Of a stretch of DNA of 64,000 nucleotides, positions 17,949 through 27,171 are shown one piece after another. A program made the translations under genes and the position numbers. Origin of the DNA: Pseudohoeflea suaedae (GTDB lineage: Bacteria > Pseudomonadota > Alphaproteobacteria > Rhizobiales > Rhizobiaceae); NCBI RefSeq assembly GCF_004354915.1, contig NZ_SMSI01000001.1, positions 1,240,001-1,304,000 on the forward strand. Reading direction: 5' to 3'. Positions within the stretch are counted from its first letter, which is position 1. Each line of letters opens with the position of its first letter. The notes below the pieces were generated by a model that saw only the letters and a program-made list of their open reading frames with translations, was not told where the DNA came from and made no database searches.

Positions 17949-18707
17949 GTGGCCACGGATAAAGTCGACCCCATTCACCAGTTCCATCTCAATGACCTGA
18001 TTCCGGTCAATATCGGTGGTCTGGACCTCTCCTTCACCAATTCCTCGCTGTTCATGGTGATCGTTGCCGTGGTGACCGCGGGCTTCCTCTATCTGACGAC
18101 AGCCAATCGCGGTCTGGTTCCGACCCGTCTGCAGTCGATTTCGGAAATGTCCTATGAGTTCGTGGCCTCGATGCTGCGTGACGGCGCCGGCTCGCAGGGA
18201 ATGCGCTTCTTTCCCTTCGTCTTCTCGCTGTTCATGTTCATCCTGGTGGCCAACCTCGTCGGTATGGTGCCCTACTTCTTCACCGTGACCAGCCACATCA
18301 TCGTCACCTTCGCATTCTCCATGCTGGTGATCGGGCTCGTGGTCGTCTACGGCTTCTGGAAGCACGGCTTTCACTTCCTCAATCTCTTCGTGCCTTCGGG
18401 CGTGCCCGGCGCCCTCATGCCGCTGGTCGTCATGATCGAAGTCATCTCTTTCCTGTCGCGCCCGATCAGCCTTTCGGTCCGTCTGTTCGCCAACATGCTG
18501 GCCGGACACATCACGCTGAAGGTTTTCGCCGGTTTCGTCTTCTCGCTCGGTTCCATGGGCGCGATCGGCATCGGCGGCGCGATCCTGCCGCTCGCCATGA
18601 CCGTGGCGCTGACCGGCCTCGAGTTTCTTGTCGCCTTCCTGCAGGCCTACGTCTTCGCAGTCCTGACCTGCATGTACCTCAACGACGCGCTCCATCCGGG
18701 GCACTGA
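17949..18707 (+). CDS. atpB: ATP synthase F0 subunit a
   Basis: The 252-residue, multi-helix stator subunit forms the proton half-channels next to the c ring. The segment [18 protein letters not shown] contains the essential arginine (Arg178 here), and a [23 protein letters not shown] segment forms the last helix. The start is a GTG at 17949, preceded by GAAGAGG; the protein begins VDPIHQF close to the family's usual N-terminus. Located between atpI and atpE as in other Rhizobiales, where F0 genes are apart from F1 genes. Confidence 0.96.
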   Translation: MATDKVDPIHQFHLNDLIPVNIGGLDLSFTNSSLFMVIVAVVTAGFLYLTTANRGLVPTRLQSISEMSYEFVASMLRDGAGSQGMRFFPFVFSLFMFILVANLVGMVPYFFTVTSHIIVTFAFSMLVIGLVVVYGFWKHGFHFLNLFVPSGVPGALMPLVVMIEVISFLSRPISLSVRLFANMLAGHITLKVFAGFVFSLGSMGAIGIGGAILPLAMTVALTGLEFLVAFLQAYVFAVLTCMYLNDALHPGH

Positions 18708-18783
18708 GGCGGCGGAAAACCCTTAACCGGCGGATCTCCGCCAAATCGAAGTTGCTCAATTTAGATCCATAAGGAGTTCGACC

Positions 18784-19011
18784 ATGGAAGCAGAAGCAGC
18801 AAAGTTCATCGGCGCCGGCATCGCTTGCCTCGGCATGGGTGGCGCAGGCATCGGCCTCGGCACCATCTTCGGCAACTACCTCTCGGGCGCCCTGCGCAAC
18901 CCGTCGGCAGCTGACGGCCAGTTCGGCCGCCTCATCTTCGGCTTCGCCGTGACGGAAGCTCTCGGCATCTTCTCGCTGCTCGTCGCACTGCTGCTCCTCT
19001 TCGCCGTTTAA
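18784..19011 (+). CDS. atpE: ATP synthase F0 subunit c
   Basis: A 75-residue hairpin of two membrane helices joined by a polar loop ([10 protein letters not shown]). Helix 1 has the tight glycine pattern [17 protein letters not shown], and helix 2 carries Glu58 in [10 protein letters not shown] as the proton-binding carboxylate. Many alphaproteobacteria have Glu here where E. coli has Asp61. A strong AAGGAG lies just upstream of the ATG. The short gaps on both sides show it belongs to the F0 operon. Confidence 0.97.
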   Translation: MEAEAAKFIGAGIACLGMGGAGIGLGTIFGNYLSGALRNPSAADGQFGRLIFGFAVTEALGIFSLLVALLLLFAV

Positions 19012-19077
19012 TCGGCAGATACGATTGACCGCTCGCCACGCCGCGCGCCGGCGTGGCCGTTCATTCTGGAGGCGCAT

Positions 19078-19686
19078 ATGTTCGTGACCCCGGCATTTGC
19101 CCAAGCGCAAGAGACCGAGGAAATGCAGTCGGGTAACGGTGGGGCAGAGATGCACACCGAAACCGGCGTAGCGGATCATGGTGGCGGCCACGAGGCCGGT
19201 TTCCCGCCGTTTGACTCGTCAACCTTCCCGTCGCAGCTGCTCTGGCTGGCGATCACCTTTGGCCTGTTCTACATGTTCATGAACAAGGTCGTGGTGCCGC
19301 GCATCGGCGGTATCCTGGAACACCGGCGTGACCGGATCGCCCAGGATCTCGATGAGGCCAACCGGCTCAAGGAAGAGGCTGACAACGCCATTGCCGCCTA
19401 CGAGCAGGATCTCGCCACCGCCCGTAACAAGGCGTCCGAGATCGGCCAGGAAGCCCGCGACAAGGCCAAGGCAGCAGCCGACGCCGAGCGCAGCAAGGTT
19501 GAGGCCGAACTTTCCGAGCGCATGGCCGAGGCGGAGAAATCCATCGCCGACATCAAGGCCAAGGCACTCAAGGAAGTCGACGCCATCGCAGTCGATACCG
19601 CCACCGATCTGGTCAAGCACCTGCTCGGCGGTTCGGTGACCAAGGCCGAGGTTGACGCCGCCGTTCGCGACGTCGCCGGCAAGTAG
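19078..19686 (+). CDS. ATP synthase F0 subunit b' (AtpF2/AtpG)
   Basis: A 202-residue protein with a polar N-terminal extension of about 45 residues, one membrane helix ([23 protein letters not shown], about 53-75), and a long charged coiled coil. This fits the b' stator subunit of photosynthetic bacteria and Rhizobiales, which pairs with the b subunit encoded next door. The extended N-terminus, rich in Glu and Gly, is typical of b' versus b. It starts after GGAGGCGCAT and is 14 bases upstream of atpF. Confidence 0.93.
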   Translation: MFVTPAFAQAQETEEMQSGNGGAEMHTETGVADHGGGHEAGFPPFDSSTFPSQLLWLAITFGLFYMFMNKVVVPRIGGILEHRRDRIAQDLDEANRLKEEADNAIAAYEQDLATARNKASEIGQEARDKAKAAADAERSKVEAELSERMAEAEKSIADIKAKALKEVDAIAVDTATDLVKHLLGGSVTKAEVDAAVRDVAGK

Positions 19687-19700
19687 GGAGACCGACCGAC

Positions 19701-20192
19701 ATGGACGCCACATCCTGGGCATCATTCTGGGCCTTCGCAGGCCTTCTCATCTTCCTCGGCATCCTCGTGTATTTCAAGGTGCCGTCGATGATGGCCAAGA
19801 ATCTCGACAAGCGTGCAAACGACATTGCCGCTGAACTCGAGCAGGCCAAGAAGCTCCGCGAAGAAGCCCAGCAGCTTCTCGCAGAGTACCAGCGCAAGCG
19901 TAACGAGGCCGAAGAAGAGGCCAAGTCGATTGTCGCTGCTGCCGAGAAGGAAGCTGCGGCGCTCCGCGAGGACGCCAGGCAGAAGACCGAAGAATACGTC
20001 GCACGCCGGACTTCGCTCGCTGAGCAGAAGATCAGGCAGGCCGAGACCGAGGCCGTCAACGAGGTTCGTGCCTCGGCTGTCGAACTCGCAGTCGCTGCCG
20101 CCGAGAAGGTGATGGCCCAAAAGGTCGACGCCAAGAAGGCCGACGATCTCTTCAAGTCCTCGCTGACGGAGCTGAAAGGCCAGCTCAACTGA
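19701..20192 (+). CDS. atpF: ATP synthase F0 subunit b
   Basis: A 163-residue protein with an N-terminal membrane helix (FWAFAGLLIFLGILVYFKVPSMM) followed by a continuous coiled coil rich in Glu, Lys and Ala. It is the second stator filament partner of b'. The operon ends with a strong terminator 30 bases after the stop codon. Confidence 0.95.
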   Translation: MDATSWASFWAFAGLLIFLGILVYFKVPSMMAKNLDKRANDIAAELEQAKKLREEAQQLLAEYQRKRNEAEEEAKSIVAAAEKEAAALREDARQKTEEYVARRTSLAEQKIRQAETEAVNEVRASAVELAVAAAEKVMAQKVDAKKADDLFKSSLTELKGQLN

Positions 20193-20221
20193 TCCGCGCA
20201 TGCATTGATCTGAAATTGAAA

Positions 20222-20247
20222 GGCCCGGTTTCGACCGGGCTTTTTTC
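20222..20247. terminator. bidirectional terminator between atpF and rnhB
   Basis: GCCCGGT-TTCG-ACCGGGC, a 7-bp stem with a UUCG tetraloop, followed by TTTTTT. The reverse strand reads CCTTTCAATTT after the stem, so it can also end the convergent rnhB transcript. Confidence 0.92.
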
Positions 20248-20262
20248 GTTGCGGGATGTCCG

Positions 20263-20925
20263 TCAGTCCTTGCGCAGCGGCCGGAAACTCATGCGGTGCA
20301 GCGGGCAGGGGCCATGCTCGGCGATCGCGGCGCGATGGACGACGCTCGCATAGCCCATGTGCCTGGAAAAGCCGTATGCGGGGAAGAGCGAGCAGGCGCG
20401 CGTCATGATCCGGTCGCGGGTAACCTTGGCGACGATCGAGGCGGCTGCGATAGACACCGACCGCGCATCGCCCTTGACCAGCGCCTTGCCCGGGCAAGGC
20501 AGGCCCGGCGGCACGTCGCGGCCGTCGATCAGCGCGTAGCTGGCTGTTTGCGGCAGCGAGAAGAGTGCCCGGCGCATGGAGGCGAGGCTGGCGCGCAGAA
20601 TGTTCGTGCGGTCGATTTCCGCCGCACTGGCCGATGCGATTGCGACCGTGGCATTGGCGAGGATGAGGGCATACAGCTCTTCCCGTCTTGCGGCCGTCAG
20701 GGCCTTCGAATCGTTCAGGCCGTCGGGAATGTTGTCGGGATCGAGAATGACCGCGGCGGCCACGACAGGGCCCGCAAGAGGGCCTCGCCCGGCCTCGTCG
20801 AGGCCTGCGATGAGGGGGAAGCCCTCGTCGATCGCGCGGCGTTCGAACGCGAAATCCGGCCCGGTCTGCAGCGCCGCCAGGTCGTCGGCTGAAAATAGGG
20901 AATCGGGCTGGGTGTTTCGCCTCAT
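20263..20925 (-). CDS. rnhB: Ribonuclease HII
   Basis: A 220-residue enzyme that cleaves the RNA strand of RNA-DNA hybrids and removes single ribonucleotides from DNA. The catalytic DEAGRG motif appears in [22 protein letters not shown], followed by [16 protein letters not shown] and a [10 protein letters not shown] motif carrying the remaining metal ligands. A start at the ATG of MRRNTQPDS is preferred; two in-frame ATGs upstream would add 4 or 12 residues. It faces the F0 operon convergently, as in many Rhizobiales. Confidence 0.95.
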   Translation of the reverse strand: MRRNTQPDSLFSADDLAALQTGPDFAFERRAIDEGFPLIAGLDEAGRGPLAGPVVAAAVILDPDNIPDGLNDSKALTAARREELYALILANATVAIASASAAEIDRTNILRASLASMRRALFSLPQTASYALIDGRDVPPGLPCPGKALVKGDARSVSIAAASIVAKVTRDRIMTRACSLFPAYGFSRHMGYASVVHRAAIAEHGPCPLHRMSFRPLRKD

Positions 20926-21078
20926 GCGGTAAGACATGCACCACAGCCCGATTCCCTGCAAGTCCCGCGCGGCGGGGACGGCGGCCGCGCGGGTGTCCGG
21001 ATCGCGATAGGGTCGGCAAAACCCTGGGGGGGACGGATGGGCGATCCGGAAGAGGAGGGGCCGAAGCCGGCCCGGTTG

Positions 21079-22242
21079 TCAGAGAAGCGACAATTGCACG
21101 CCCTCGCCACGCGGAGGGACGAAGAGATCCGTTCGCATCGACGCCTTTCGCCTTTTCAGATCCAGCCTCTCGACCGCCATCTCGAAACGCCGCGAGATCT
21201 GCCAGGCATAGGGGCCGGCCCCACGCATGCGCTTGCCGAATTCCGCGTCGTAATACTTGCCGCCGCGCATCGACCGGATAAGCGACATCACATGCCGGTA
21301 GCGATCCGGATAGTGCCGGAGCAACCAGTCCCGGAAGAGGGGACTGACCTCATGGGGAAGCCGCAGCAGGATATAGCCGGCCGAGGTCGCCCCGGCAGCC
21401 TTGGCCGAATCCAGAATGCGTTCGAGCTCGTGATCGTTGAGACCCGGAATCATCGGAGCTGCCATCACCGAGACCGGAATGCCCGCATCCGAAAGCTCCC
21501 TGGCTGCCTGCAGCCTCTTGGGCGGCGTGGCCGCCCGCGGCTCCATGGCCCGTGCGAGCTTGCGGTCGAGCGTGGTGATCGAGAGCGCCACCCGCGCGAG
21601 CCCCTTGTCGGCCATGCGCGACAGGATATCGATGTCGCGCGTCACCATGGCCGACTTGGTGACGATGCCGACAGGATGGTTGGCCGCTTCCAGCACTTCG
21701 AGGATCTGGCGCATCACCCGCCATTCCTTTTCGATCGGCTGATAGGGATCGGTATTGGTGCCGATGGCTATCGGCTGCACCTTGTAGCCGGGTTTGGAGA
21801 GTTCACGTTCGAGAAGCCGCGCCGCGTCCGGCTTGGCAAACAGCCTGGCTTCGAAATCGACGCCCGCCGAAAGTCCCATATAGCCATGGCTCGGTCGCGC
21901 GAAGCAGTAGATGCAGCCATGTTCGCAGCCCCTGTACGGATTGATGGAGCGGTCGAAGCTGATGTCGGGCGAATCGTTGCGGGTGATGATCGTCCGCGGC
22001 TTCTCGACCTGCACTTCGGTCTTGAACGGCGGCAGATCGTCGATGGTGTTCCAGCCGTCATCGAAGACCTCCCGGGTCTTCATCTCGAAACGGCCGGAGA
22101 AATTCAGTCCCGCGCCGCGCCCTCGACGCCGTTCGGCGTCCGGTCTCAGGCCGACCGCGACCATGCGGCTTTCGGCTTCCGCGGCAGTCAGCCCAGGCTC
22201 GAAAACGGTCTCCGCAAGATTAACAATCGTCGTCATGTCCAT
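21079..22242 (-). CDS. PA0069-family radical SAM protein
   Basis: The 387-residue protein has the radical SAM cluster motif CEHGCIYCFARPSHGYMG, with CxxxCxxC spacing, after SINPYRG. Further motifs are IGTNTDPYQPIE and SITTLDRKLARAMEPRA, as in the spore-photoproduct-lyase-like 'Rv2578c/PA0069' group. It reductively cleaves SAM to a 5'-deoxyadenosyl radical, but its substrate is not known. The first ~50 residues carry a basic RRRGRGAG stretch. It stands alone, about 150 bases from the rnhB start. Confidence 0.85.
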   Translation of the reverse strand: MDMTTIVNLAETVFEPGLTAAEAESRMVAVGLRPDAERRRGRGAGLNFSGRFEMKTREVFDDGWNTIDDLPPFKTEVQVEKPRTIITRNDSPDISFDRSINPYRGCEHGCIYCFARPSHGYMGLSAGVDFEARLFAKPDAARLLERELSKPGYKVQPIAIGTNTDPYQPIEKEWRVMRQILEVLEAANHPVGIVTKSAMVTRDIDILSRMADKGLARVALSITTLDRKLARAMEPRAATPPKRLQAARELSDAGIPVSVMAAPMIPGLNDHELERILDSAKAAGATSAGYILLRLPHEVSPLFRDWLLRHYPDRYRHVMSLIRSMRGGKYYDAEFGKRMRGAGPYAWQISRRFEMAVERLDLKRRKASMRTDLFVPPRGEGVQLSLL

Positions 22243-22406
22243 TCTCCGTCAGGCCCGTCCCCGGTTTCAGGAATCGCATGCGTTGCATGACTATTTTCCT
22301 ATCAGTCGCAACGGAACATAGCAAGAACAAAAGAGAGGGATTTAGACATAGGTGGCATGAACGGCGGTGCTGGCGCGGCGTCAGACAATTCGCTAAAACA
22401 GCGATC

Positions 22407-22922
22407 ATGATCAGCGTCGTCATCGTATGCCGGAACCAGGAACCCGAATTGTCGGTCACTCTTTCGTCCCTCGTTCAAGGGGCGGTCGAGGGGCTGGTGG
22501 CAGAGGTCGTTGTCGTTGATCGCGGCTCGACGGACGGCACGGCCGTTCTCGCCGATGCAGCCGGCTGCAGATATGTCGTGGAGGCCGATCTGCGCGAGGT
22601 CGTCCGCGAGGTCCGCGGCGAGTGGATCCTGTTCATCGAGGCCGGGGCACGTCCGCTTCTGGGCTGGGTGGAGCATTTGCACCAGCATGTGATGAGTGGC
22701 GGCAAGCCGGCGCGTTTCTCGCCGTCGCGCGAATACCGTCTGCCCTTTCTGTCACGGATCATGAAGCGCCCCTCGGCGCTCACTCACGGCGTGCTGATGC
22801 CCAAGCGGCAGGCGATCGCCAATTGCCGGTCGGGCAGTTCGGTGGAAGCCGTCGTGCGCGGTGTCGCCACGCACAAGCTCAACTGCGAAATCGTGCCGGC
22901 CTCCGTTCTCTCGCTGGCCTGA
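22407..22922 (+). CDS. Short glycosyltransferase family 2-like protein, probably lacking the metal site
   Basis: The 171-residue product begins with the GT2 nucleotide-binding strand (ISVVIVCRNQE) and VVVVDRGSTDGT, the usual GT-A start. Where active GT2 enzymes have a DxD motif (commonly F-L-D-A-D), this one has FIEAGARP (Glu78-Ala79-Gly80), so the metal-binding aspartates are missing. It is also only about half the usual length. Similar short proteins are, from memory, present in other rhizobia, which would argue for a conserved non-catalytic or altered role. It converges with ispE, with only nine bases between the stops. Confidence 0.65.
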   Translation: MISVVIVCRNQEPELSVTLSSLVQGAVEGLVAEVVVVDRGSTDGTAVLADAAGCRYVVEADLREVVREVRGEWILFIEAGARPLLGWVEHLHQHVMSGGKPARFSPSREYRLPFLSRIMKRPSALTHGVLMPKRQAIANCRSGSSVEAVVRGVATHKLNCEIVPASVLSLA

Positions 22923-22931
22923 ACGGCCCCG

Positions 22932-23828
22932 TCAGCGGGTTTCGGTCGCTGCCACGAACCAGCGCGGCCATTCCCGGCCGATCTGTCTTGCGGCCTGCCT
23001 CGCCGTCTCCATGCTCTCATAGATGCCGAAACAGGTGGCTCCCGAACCCGACATGGCGTGAACCAGCGCTCCCGAGGAGCGGATGGCCGCAAGGCATGTG
23101 CCGATCTGAGGCGAGAGCGACAGGGCGGGCTCCGCAAGATCGTTGCGCGCGGTCTTCATCCATCCTGCCATGCCGGCAATGCCGCGGGTTGCGGGAAGCG
23201 GAGGCAGCGGCGGATTGTCGGGCGAGACGAGAGCCTTGAACACCGAAGGGGTGGACACGGCGACCCCCGGATTGGCCAGCACCATCGGAAGGCAGGCCAT
23301 GTCTTCGACCGGCTCGATGTCCTCGCCGATGCCGCGTGCCATGAGGGGGGCGCTTTCAAGGCACATCGGCACGTCCGCGCCGAGCGAAAGCGCCAGAACG
23401 CGCAGATCCTGTTCGCTGACAGCGGCGTTCCAGAACCGGATCAGAAGCCGCAGTGTGGCCGCCGCATCTGCCGAACCGCCGCCGATGCCCGAGGCGACCG
23501 GCAGGTTCTTCTCGAGCCGCAGGGCAACGGGCGGCGCGCTCTTTCCTGATTGCCGGAGGTGCGAGCGCAGCCGGTCGCGCGCGCGCGTCACGAGATTGTC
23601 GGAGAGATCGCCGTCCTTGAGTGCGTCCGCATGCGGGCCGTCGATGACGAGCGAATCCTCGCTCGACTCGGCGACCTCAATACGGTCCCCGTGCCGGGCG
23701 AAGACGACGAGGGTTTCCAGCAGGTGATAGCCGTCGGCACGTTTGCCCGTTACCGCGAGGGCGAGATTAATCTTGGCCGGAGCGGCCTCCCCGGTCATCT
23801 CCGCCGGGGACGCTTCCGTTTCGGCCAT
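22932..23828 (-). CDS. ispE: 4-diphosphocytidyl-2-C-methyl-D-erythritol kinase
   Basis: The 298-residue GHMP kinase phosphorylates CDP-methylerythritol in the MEP isoprenoid pathway, of which dxs also lies in this window. The AAPAKINLAL start, the ATP loop PVASGIGGGSADAAA, and MSGSGATCFG at the C-terminus identify it. The ATG at 23828 gives the normal length; the frame is open further upstream but overlaps the TPR gene. It starts seven bases after the stop of the TPR gene and is likely co-transcribed with it. Confidence 0.95.
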   Translation of the reverse strand: MAETEASPAEMTGEAAPAKINLALAVTGKRADGYHLLETLVVFARHGDRIEVAESSEDSLVIDGPHADALKDGDLSDNLVTRARDRLRSHLRQSGKSAPPVALRLEKNLPVASGIGGGSADAAATLRLLIRFWNAAVSEQDLRVLALSLGADVPMCLESAPLMARGIGEDIEPVEDMACLPMVLANPGVAVSTPSVFKALVSPDNPPLPPLPATRGIAGMAGWMKTARNDLAEPALSLSPQIGTCLAAIRSSGALVHAMSGSGATCFGIYESMETARQAARQIGREWPRWFVAATETR

Positions 23829-23835
23829 CGCGCGG

Positions 23836-25668
23836 TCAGCTCCGGTCGTCTGCGGTCTTGGCGTCGCCGCCTTTTTCGCTCTGATTGTCGGCAGCCGGCA
23901 GTTCGCCGGATTTCTCCGGAAGACCATCGGCGATCTTCTTCTCGATCTCGGCCTTGAGGTCGGCTTCCGGATCGTTGATCAGCGAACGGTTCCACTGGAA
24001 ACCGGCTTCCGTCTTCCGGCCGACGCGCCAATAGGCATCGCCCAGGTGATCGTTGATCGTCGGGTCGGCAGGCTTGAGTTCCACCGCGCGCTCGAGTTCG
24101 CGGACCGCGTCCTCGTACTGGCCGAGGCGGTAATAGGCCCAGCCGAGCGAATCGACGATGTAGCCGTCATTGGGGCGCAGATCGACGGCGGCGCGGATCA
24201 TGTCCATGCCCTCATCGAGGTTCATGTTCATGTCGATCCATGAATAGCCGAGATAGTTCATCACCTGCGGCTGGTTGGGCTGGAGTTCGAGCGCACGCTT
24301 GAGCGCCTTTTCCGCCTTGGGCCATTCCTTCAGCCGCTCATAGGCGATGCCGAGCTGGAAATGGAGGTTCCAGTCATTGCTGGACTGCGCCGGACCGATG
24401 GCTGCGAGGGCAGCCTCGTAATTTTCGGCCATTTCCTTGTAGGCCTTGTCCTCGGAAAGGACGCTGCCATAGGCGAGATAGCTGCGGATATCTTTCGGGT
24501 CTTCTTCGATCAGCGCCTTGAGATGCTCGCGGGCCTCTTCGTGATCGCCCATGTCGGAAAGGGCCAGCCCGAGCTGCAGCTCCGAAATCCGCCGCATGGG
24601 CGAGCCTTCGGGGATCTCCTTGTAGAGTTCGATCGCCTCGGCCTGCTGGTTCAGCTTTTCCTTGAGATTGCCGAGCGTGACGAGCGCGAAGGCATTCGTC
24701 GGATCGAGCGCGCGGGCGAACTGCAGATAGAGCATCACAGTCTCTTCGGCGCCGTCGCGGTTGACCGCGGCGCCAAGCGAATAAAGCGCGGTTGCCGCAC
24801 CGTCGCGCGCATTCTCGATTTCCACCGGCAGCGGACCGCCGCCTTCGATCCGCTGGCGCATGGCGGCCAGCGGCGCATAGTTCGGCACCACGTCCTCGCC
24901 GGTTGCAAGCGTATCGAGTGCAGCACGTACATTGCCTTGCCGGGCTTCGAGCGCCGCAAGCGCCATCACCGTGCGCACGAACGTGTCGGGCGCGGCGCCC
25001 GCGATCGACTTGTCGACGATCGCATCCTGGAAAATCTGGCGCGCGGTGGAAAAGTCGCCGTCGAGTTCGGCGATCGCGCCGGCATTGAACATCGTGAAGA
25101 CCGGATACCAGGGCGGACCGTCGAGCGCCTGAAGCGTCTTGACCGCTTCCTCGCCCTTGCCGGCACCGGCATCCGCCCACGCCTTGATCAGGGTATTGAG
25201 AAGCCGGTCGATCGGATTGGTGCTCTCGACATCGGGGATGTCGGAAGCCGTCTCGTACTCGCCGTCCCGCATCAGGTCGATGACCTGCGCCAGATCGCGG
25301 ACCTGGTTGATAGCCGGGTCGCCTTCGAGTTCCCTGACGATGGCGACGCCCTCATCGAAGTCGCCGGCCATGAAGAGATCGACCATCAGCCTTTCGCGGA
25401 TGCGGTCATTGGTGGGGTCGAAATCGAGCGCGCGACGGTAGAACTCGATCGCCGACCTGGTGTCGTAATCGGCATCCGCCGTCTGGGCCGCGAGGAAGGC
25501 GGCGGAGAAACTGTTGATCTCGACAGGCCTGTCGGCAGCCGCCTCCTTCGTATCGGCGACTTCGGTCGCCGAAGCCTCGGAGACCAGCCCCGAGGGCGGC
25601 ACGAAGGGCAGTGCGAAAGCGAAAAGTGCGGTTCCCGCCACCAGCTGACGGATCCATTTCTGCTGCAT
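23836..25668 (-). CDS. Exported tetratricopeptide-repeat protein
   Basis: A 610-residue protein with an N-terminal signal peptide (WIRQLVAGTALFAFALPF, cleavage probably near ASA-TE) and many TPR units through most of its length. Clear examples are NLHFQLGIAYERLKEWPKAEKALKRALELQPN and DGYIVDSLGWAYYRLGQYEDAVRELERAVELKP near the C-terminus. It is likely periplasmic or attached to the outer membrane as a scaffold. Large TPR proteins next to ispE are frequent in Rhizobiales, but no specific function is established. The C-terminal tail is charged and low-complexity. Confidence 0.82.
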   Translation of the reverse strand: MQQKWIRQLVAGTALFAFALPFVPPSGLVSEASATEVADTKEAAADRPVEINSFSAAFLAAQTADADYDTRSAIEFYRRALDFDPTNDRIRERLMVDLFMAGDFDEGVAIVRELEGDPAINQVRDLAQVIDLMRDGEYETASDIPDVESTNPIDRLLNTLIKAWADAGAGKGEEAVKTLQALDGPPWYPVFTMFNAGAIAELDGDFSTARQIFQDAIVDKSIAGAAPDTFVRTVMALAALEARQGNVRAALDTLATGEDVVPNYAPLAAMRQRIEGGGPLPVEIENARDGAATALYSLGAAVNRDGAEETVMLYLQFARALDPTNAFALVTLGNLKEKLNQQAEAIELYKEIPEGSPMRRISELQLGLALSDMGDHEEAREHLKALIEEDPKDIRSYLAYGSVLSEDKAYKEMAENYEAALAAIGPAQSSNDWNLHFQLGIAYERLKEWPKAEKALKRALELQPNQPQVMNYLGYSWIDMNMNLDEGMDMIRAAVDLRPNDGYIVDSLGWAYYRLGQYEDAVRELERAVELKPADPTINDHLGDAYWRVGRKTEAGFQWNRSLINDPEADLKAEIEKKIADGLPEKSGELPAADNQSEKGGDAKTADDRS

Positions 25669-25813
25669 AAAGCAATCTCTCTTCGTTTTGGGTCGCGCGC
25701 CCCTGGCCAAGATCGGGCTGCCGCGGAGTCGAGTCAGTTGATCTTCCTGACAGCGCACCATGGCTTTTTTGTTGCACGCCTTCAAGTTTGCGGGATCTGC
25801 CCGAAAATCCGGA

Positions 25814-26830
25814 TCAGTTTGCCCGGTGAAGGCAGAAGGCGATGACTTCCAGCATCGCATCCTTCTCCGGCGAATCGGGAAGGGGCGCCAGCGCGTCACG
25901 GGCAATCGATCCGTAATGTTCGGCCCGCGCGATCGTGTCGGGGAGACAGTCATGCTTGGTGATGAGCGCCATTGCCTTTTCGAGGGCGGCATCGTCGTTC
26001 CGCCCTTCCTCGATGGCCTCGCGCCAGAATTCGCGCTCCTGGGCGGTGCCGCGTCGGAAGGCGAGCACAACCGGCAGCGTGATCTTGCCTTCGCGGAAGT
26101 CGTCGCCGACATTCTTGCCCAGATCCTTGGCCGATCCGCCATAGTCGAGCACGTCGTCGATCAGCTGGAAGGCGAGGCCCAGATTGGTGCCGTAGGATTT
26201 CAGCGCATTGCGCTCGGCCTTGCCCTTGCCGGCAACGATCGGACCCACTTCGCAGGCCGCCGAGAAGAGGGCGGCGGTCTTGGCACGGATCACGGCGAGG
26301 TAATCGTCCTCGGTCGTTTCCATGTTCTTGGCGATGGACAGCTGCAGGACCTCGCCCTCGGCGATAACCGAAGCGGCGGTGGACAGGACGTCGAGCGCAT
26401 CCATCGAGCCGACCTCGACCATCATCTTGAAGGCCTGGCCCAGAAGGAAATCGCCCACCAGCACGCTTGCCTGGTTGCCCCAGATCATCCGGGCGGTCGA
26501 CTTGCCGCGTCGCATGTCGCTTTCATCGACGACGTCGTCGTGCAGCAGCGTGGCGGTGTGCATGAACTCGACACTGGTCGCGAGCCGGATATGGCCTTCA
26601 CCCTCGTAGCCGCACATGGTGGCCGAAGCCAGGGTGAGCATGGGCCTGAGCCGCTTGCCGCCGGACGAGATCAGGTGGTTGGCGACCTCGGGAATCATCT
26701 GGACGTCCGAGCCGGCGCGCGACAGGATGAGTTGGTTGACCCGTTCCATATCTCCCTTCGTCAGTTCGACGAGGGGCTTGACGGATGCCTGCCGGTCGGT
26801 TCCTTCTTTTAGTGATATGACGACGCCCAA
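25814..26830 (-). CDS. Polyprenyl (octa- or decaprenyl) diphosphate synthase
   Basis: A 338-residue trans-prenyltransferase that builds the ubiquinone side chain. The first aspartate-rich motif is LLHDDVVDESDMRRG and the second is LIDDVLDY; the conserved GGKRLRPML lies in the N-terminal third. A TTG at 26830 is the probable start: AAGGAG lies seven bases upstream and the protein then begins MGVVISL, as in relatives. The only ATG is 20 codons further up and has no binding site. Chain length cannot be read with confidence; rhizobia use ubiquinone-10. It is divergent from the DUF2007 gene. Confidence 0.9.
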   Translation of the reverse strand: MGVVISLKEGTDRQASVKPLVELTKGDMERVNQLILSRAGSDVQMIPEVANHLISSGGKRLRPMLTLASATMCGYEGEGHIRLATSVEFMHTATLLHDDVVDESDMRRGKSTARMIWGNQASVLVGDFLLGQAFKMMVEVGSMDALDVLSTAASVIAEGEVLQLSIAKNMETTEDDYLAVIRAKTAALFSAACEVGPIVAGKGKAERNALKSYGTNLGLAFQLIDDVLDYGGSAKDLGKNVGDDFREGKITLPVVLAFRRGTAQEREFWREAIEEGRNDDAALEKAMALITKHDCLPDTIARAEHYGSIARDALAPLPDSPEKDAMLEVIAFCLHRAN

Positions 26831-26934
26831 ACCGGGAACTCCTTGTGTTATTCTGGGCGTTACAATAGGTCCCGGACCTGCCTCCGGCAAGCGGTGAAAT
26901 GGCGCGGGAGGCCTGTTCGAACGCGGAAATTCAC

Positions 26935-27171
26935 ATGCACGAACTCATTCGCACCAATGATCCGGTCCTCATTTCCTTCGTGGAAAGCCTGATGCGCGAC
27001 GCGGGCATCGGCTGCATGGTGGCCGATACGAACATGAGCATCCTCGACGGCTCCATCGGCATGCTGCCGCGGCGGATCATGATTGATGGCGACGAGACGG
27101 AGAATGCCCGCAAGATCATCGCGGATGCGGGGCTGGCTCACGAACTTCGCCCCTGGGACGGCGCGCAGTGA
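26935..27171 (+). CDS. DUF2007-family protein
   Basis: A 78-residue protein with the compact ferredoxin-like pattern of DUF2007 (putative signal-transducing protein family): HELIRTNDPVLISFVESLMRDAGI, a central ADTNMSILDGSIG, and PRRIMIDGDETENARKII. Its function is unknown. The ATG at 26935 gives the usual N-terminus. The stop codon overlaps the GTG start of the next gene (GTGA), and this order next to a TrmN6-like methyltransferase and a polyprenyl synthase is common in rhizobia. Confidence 0.85.
   Translation: MHELIRTNDPVLISFVESLMRDAGIGCMVADTNMSILDGSIGMLPRRIMIDGDETENARKIIADAGLAHELRPWDGAQ

Noticed and set aside
25814-26142. A minus-strand frame extending the TPR protein upstream into the polyprenyl synthase gene
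   Set aside because: The TPR protein's signal peptide sets its start at 25668. The extension is a shadow.
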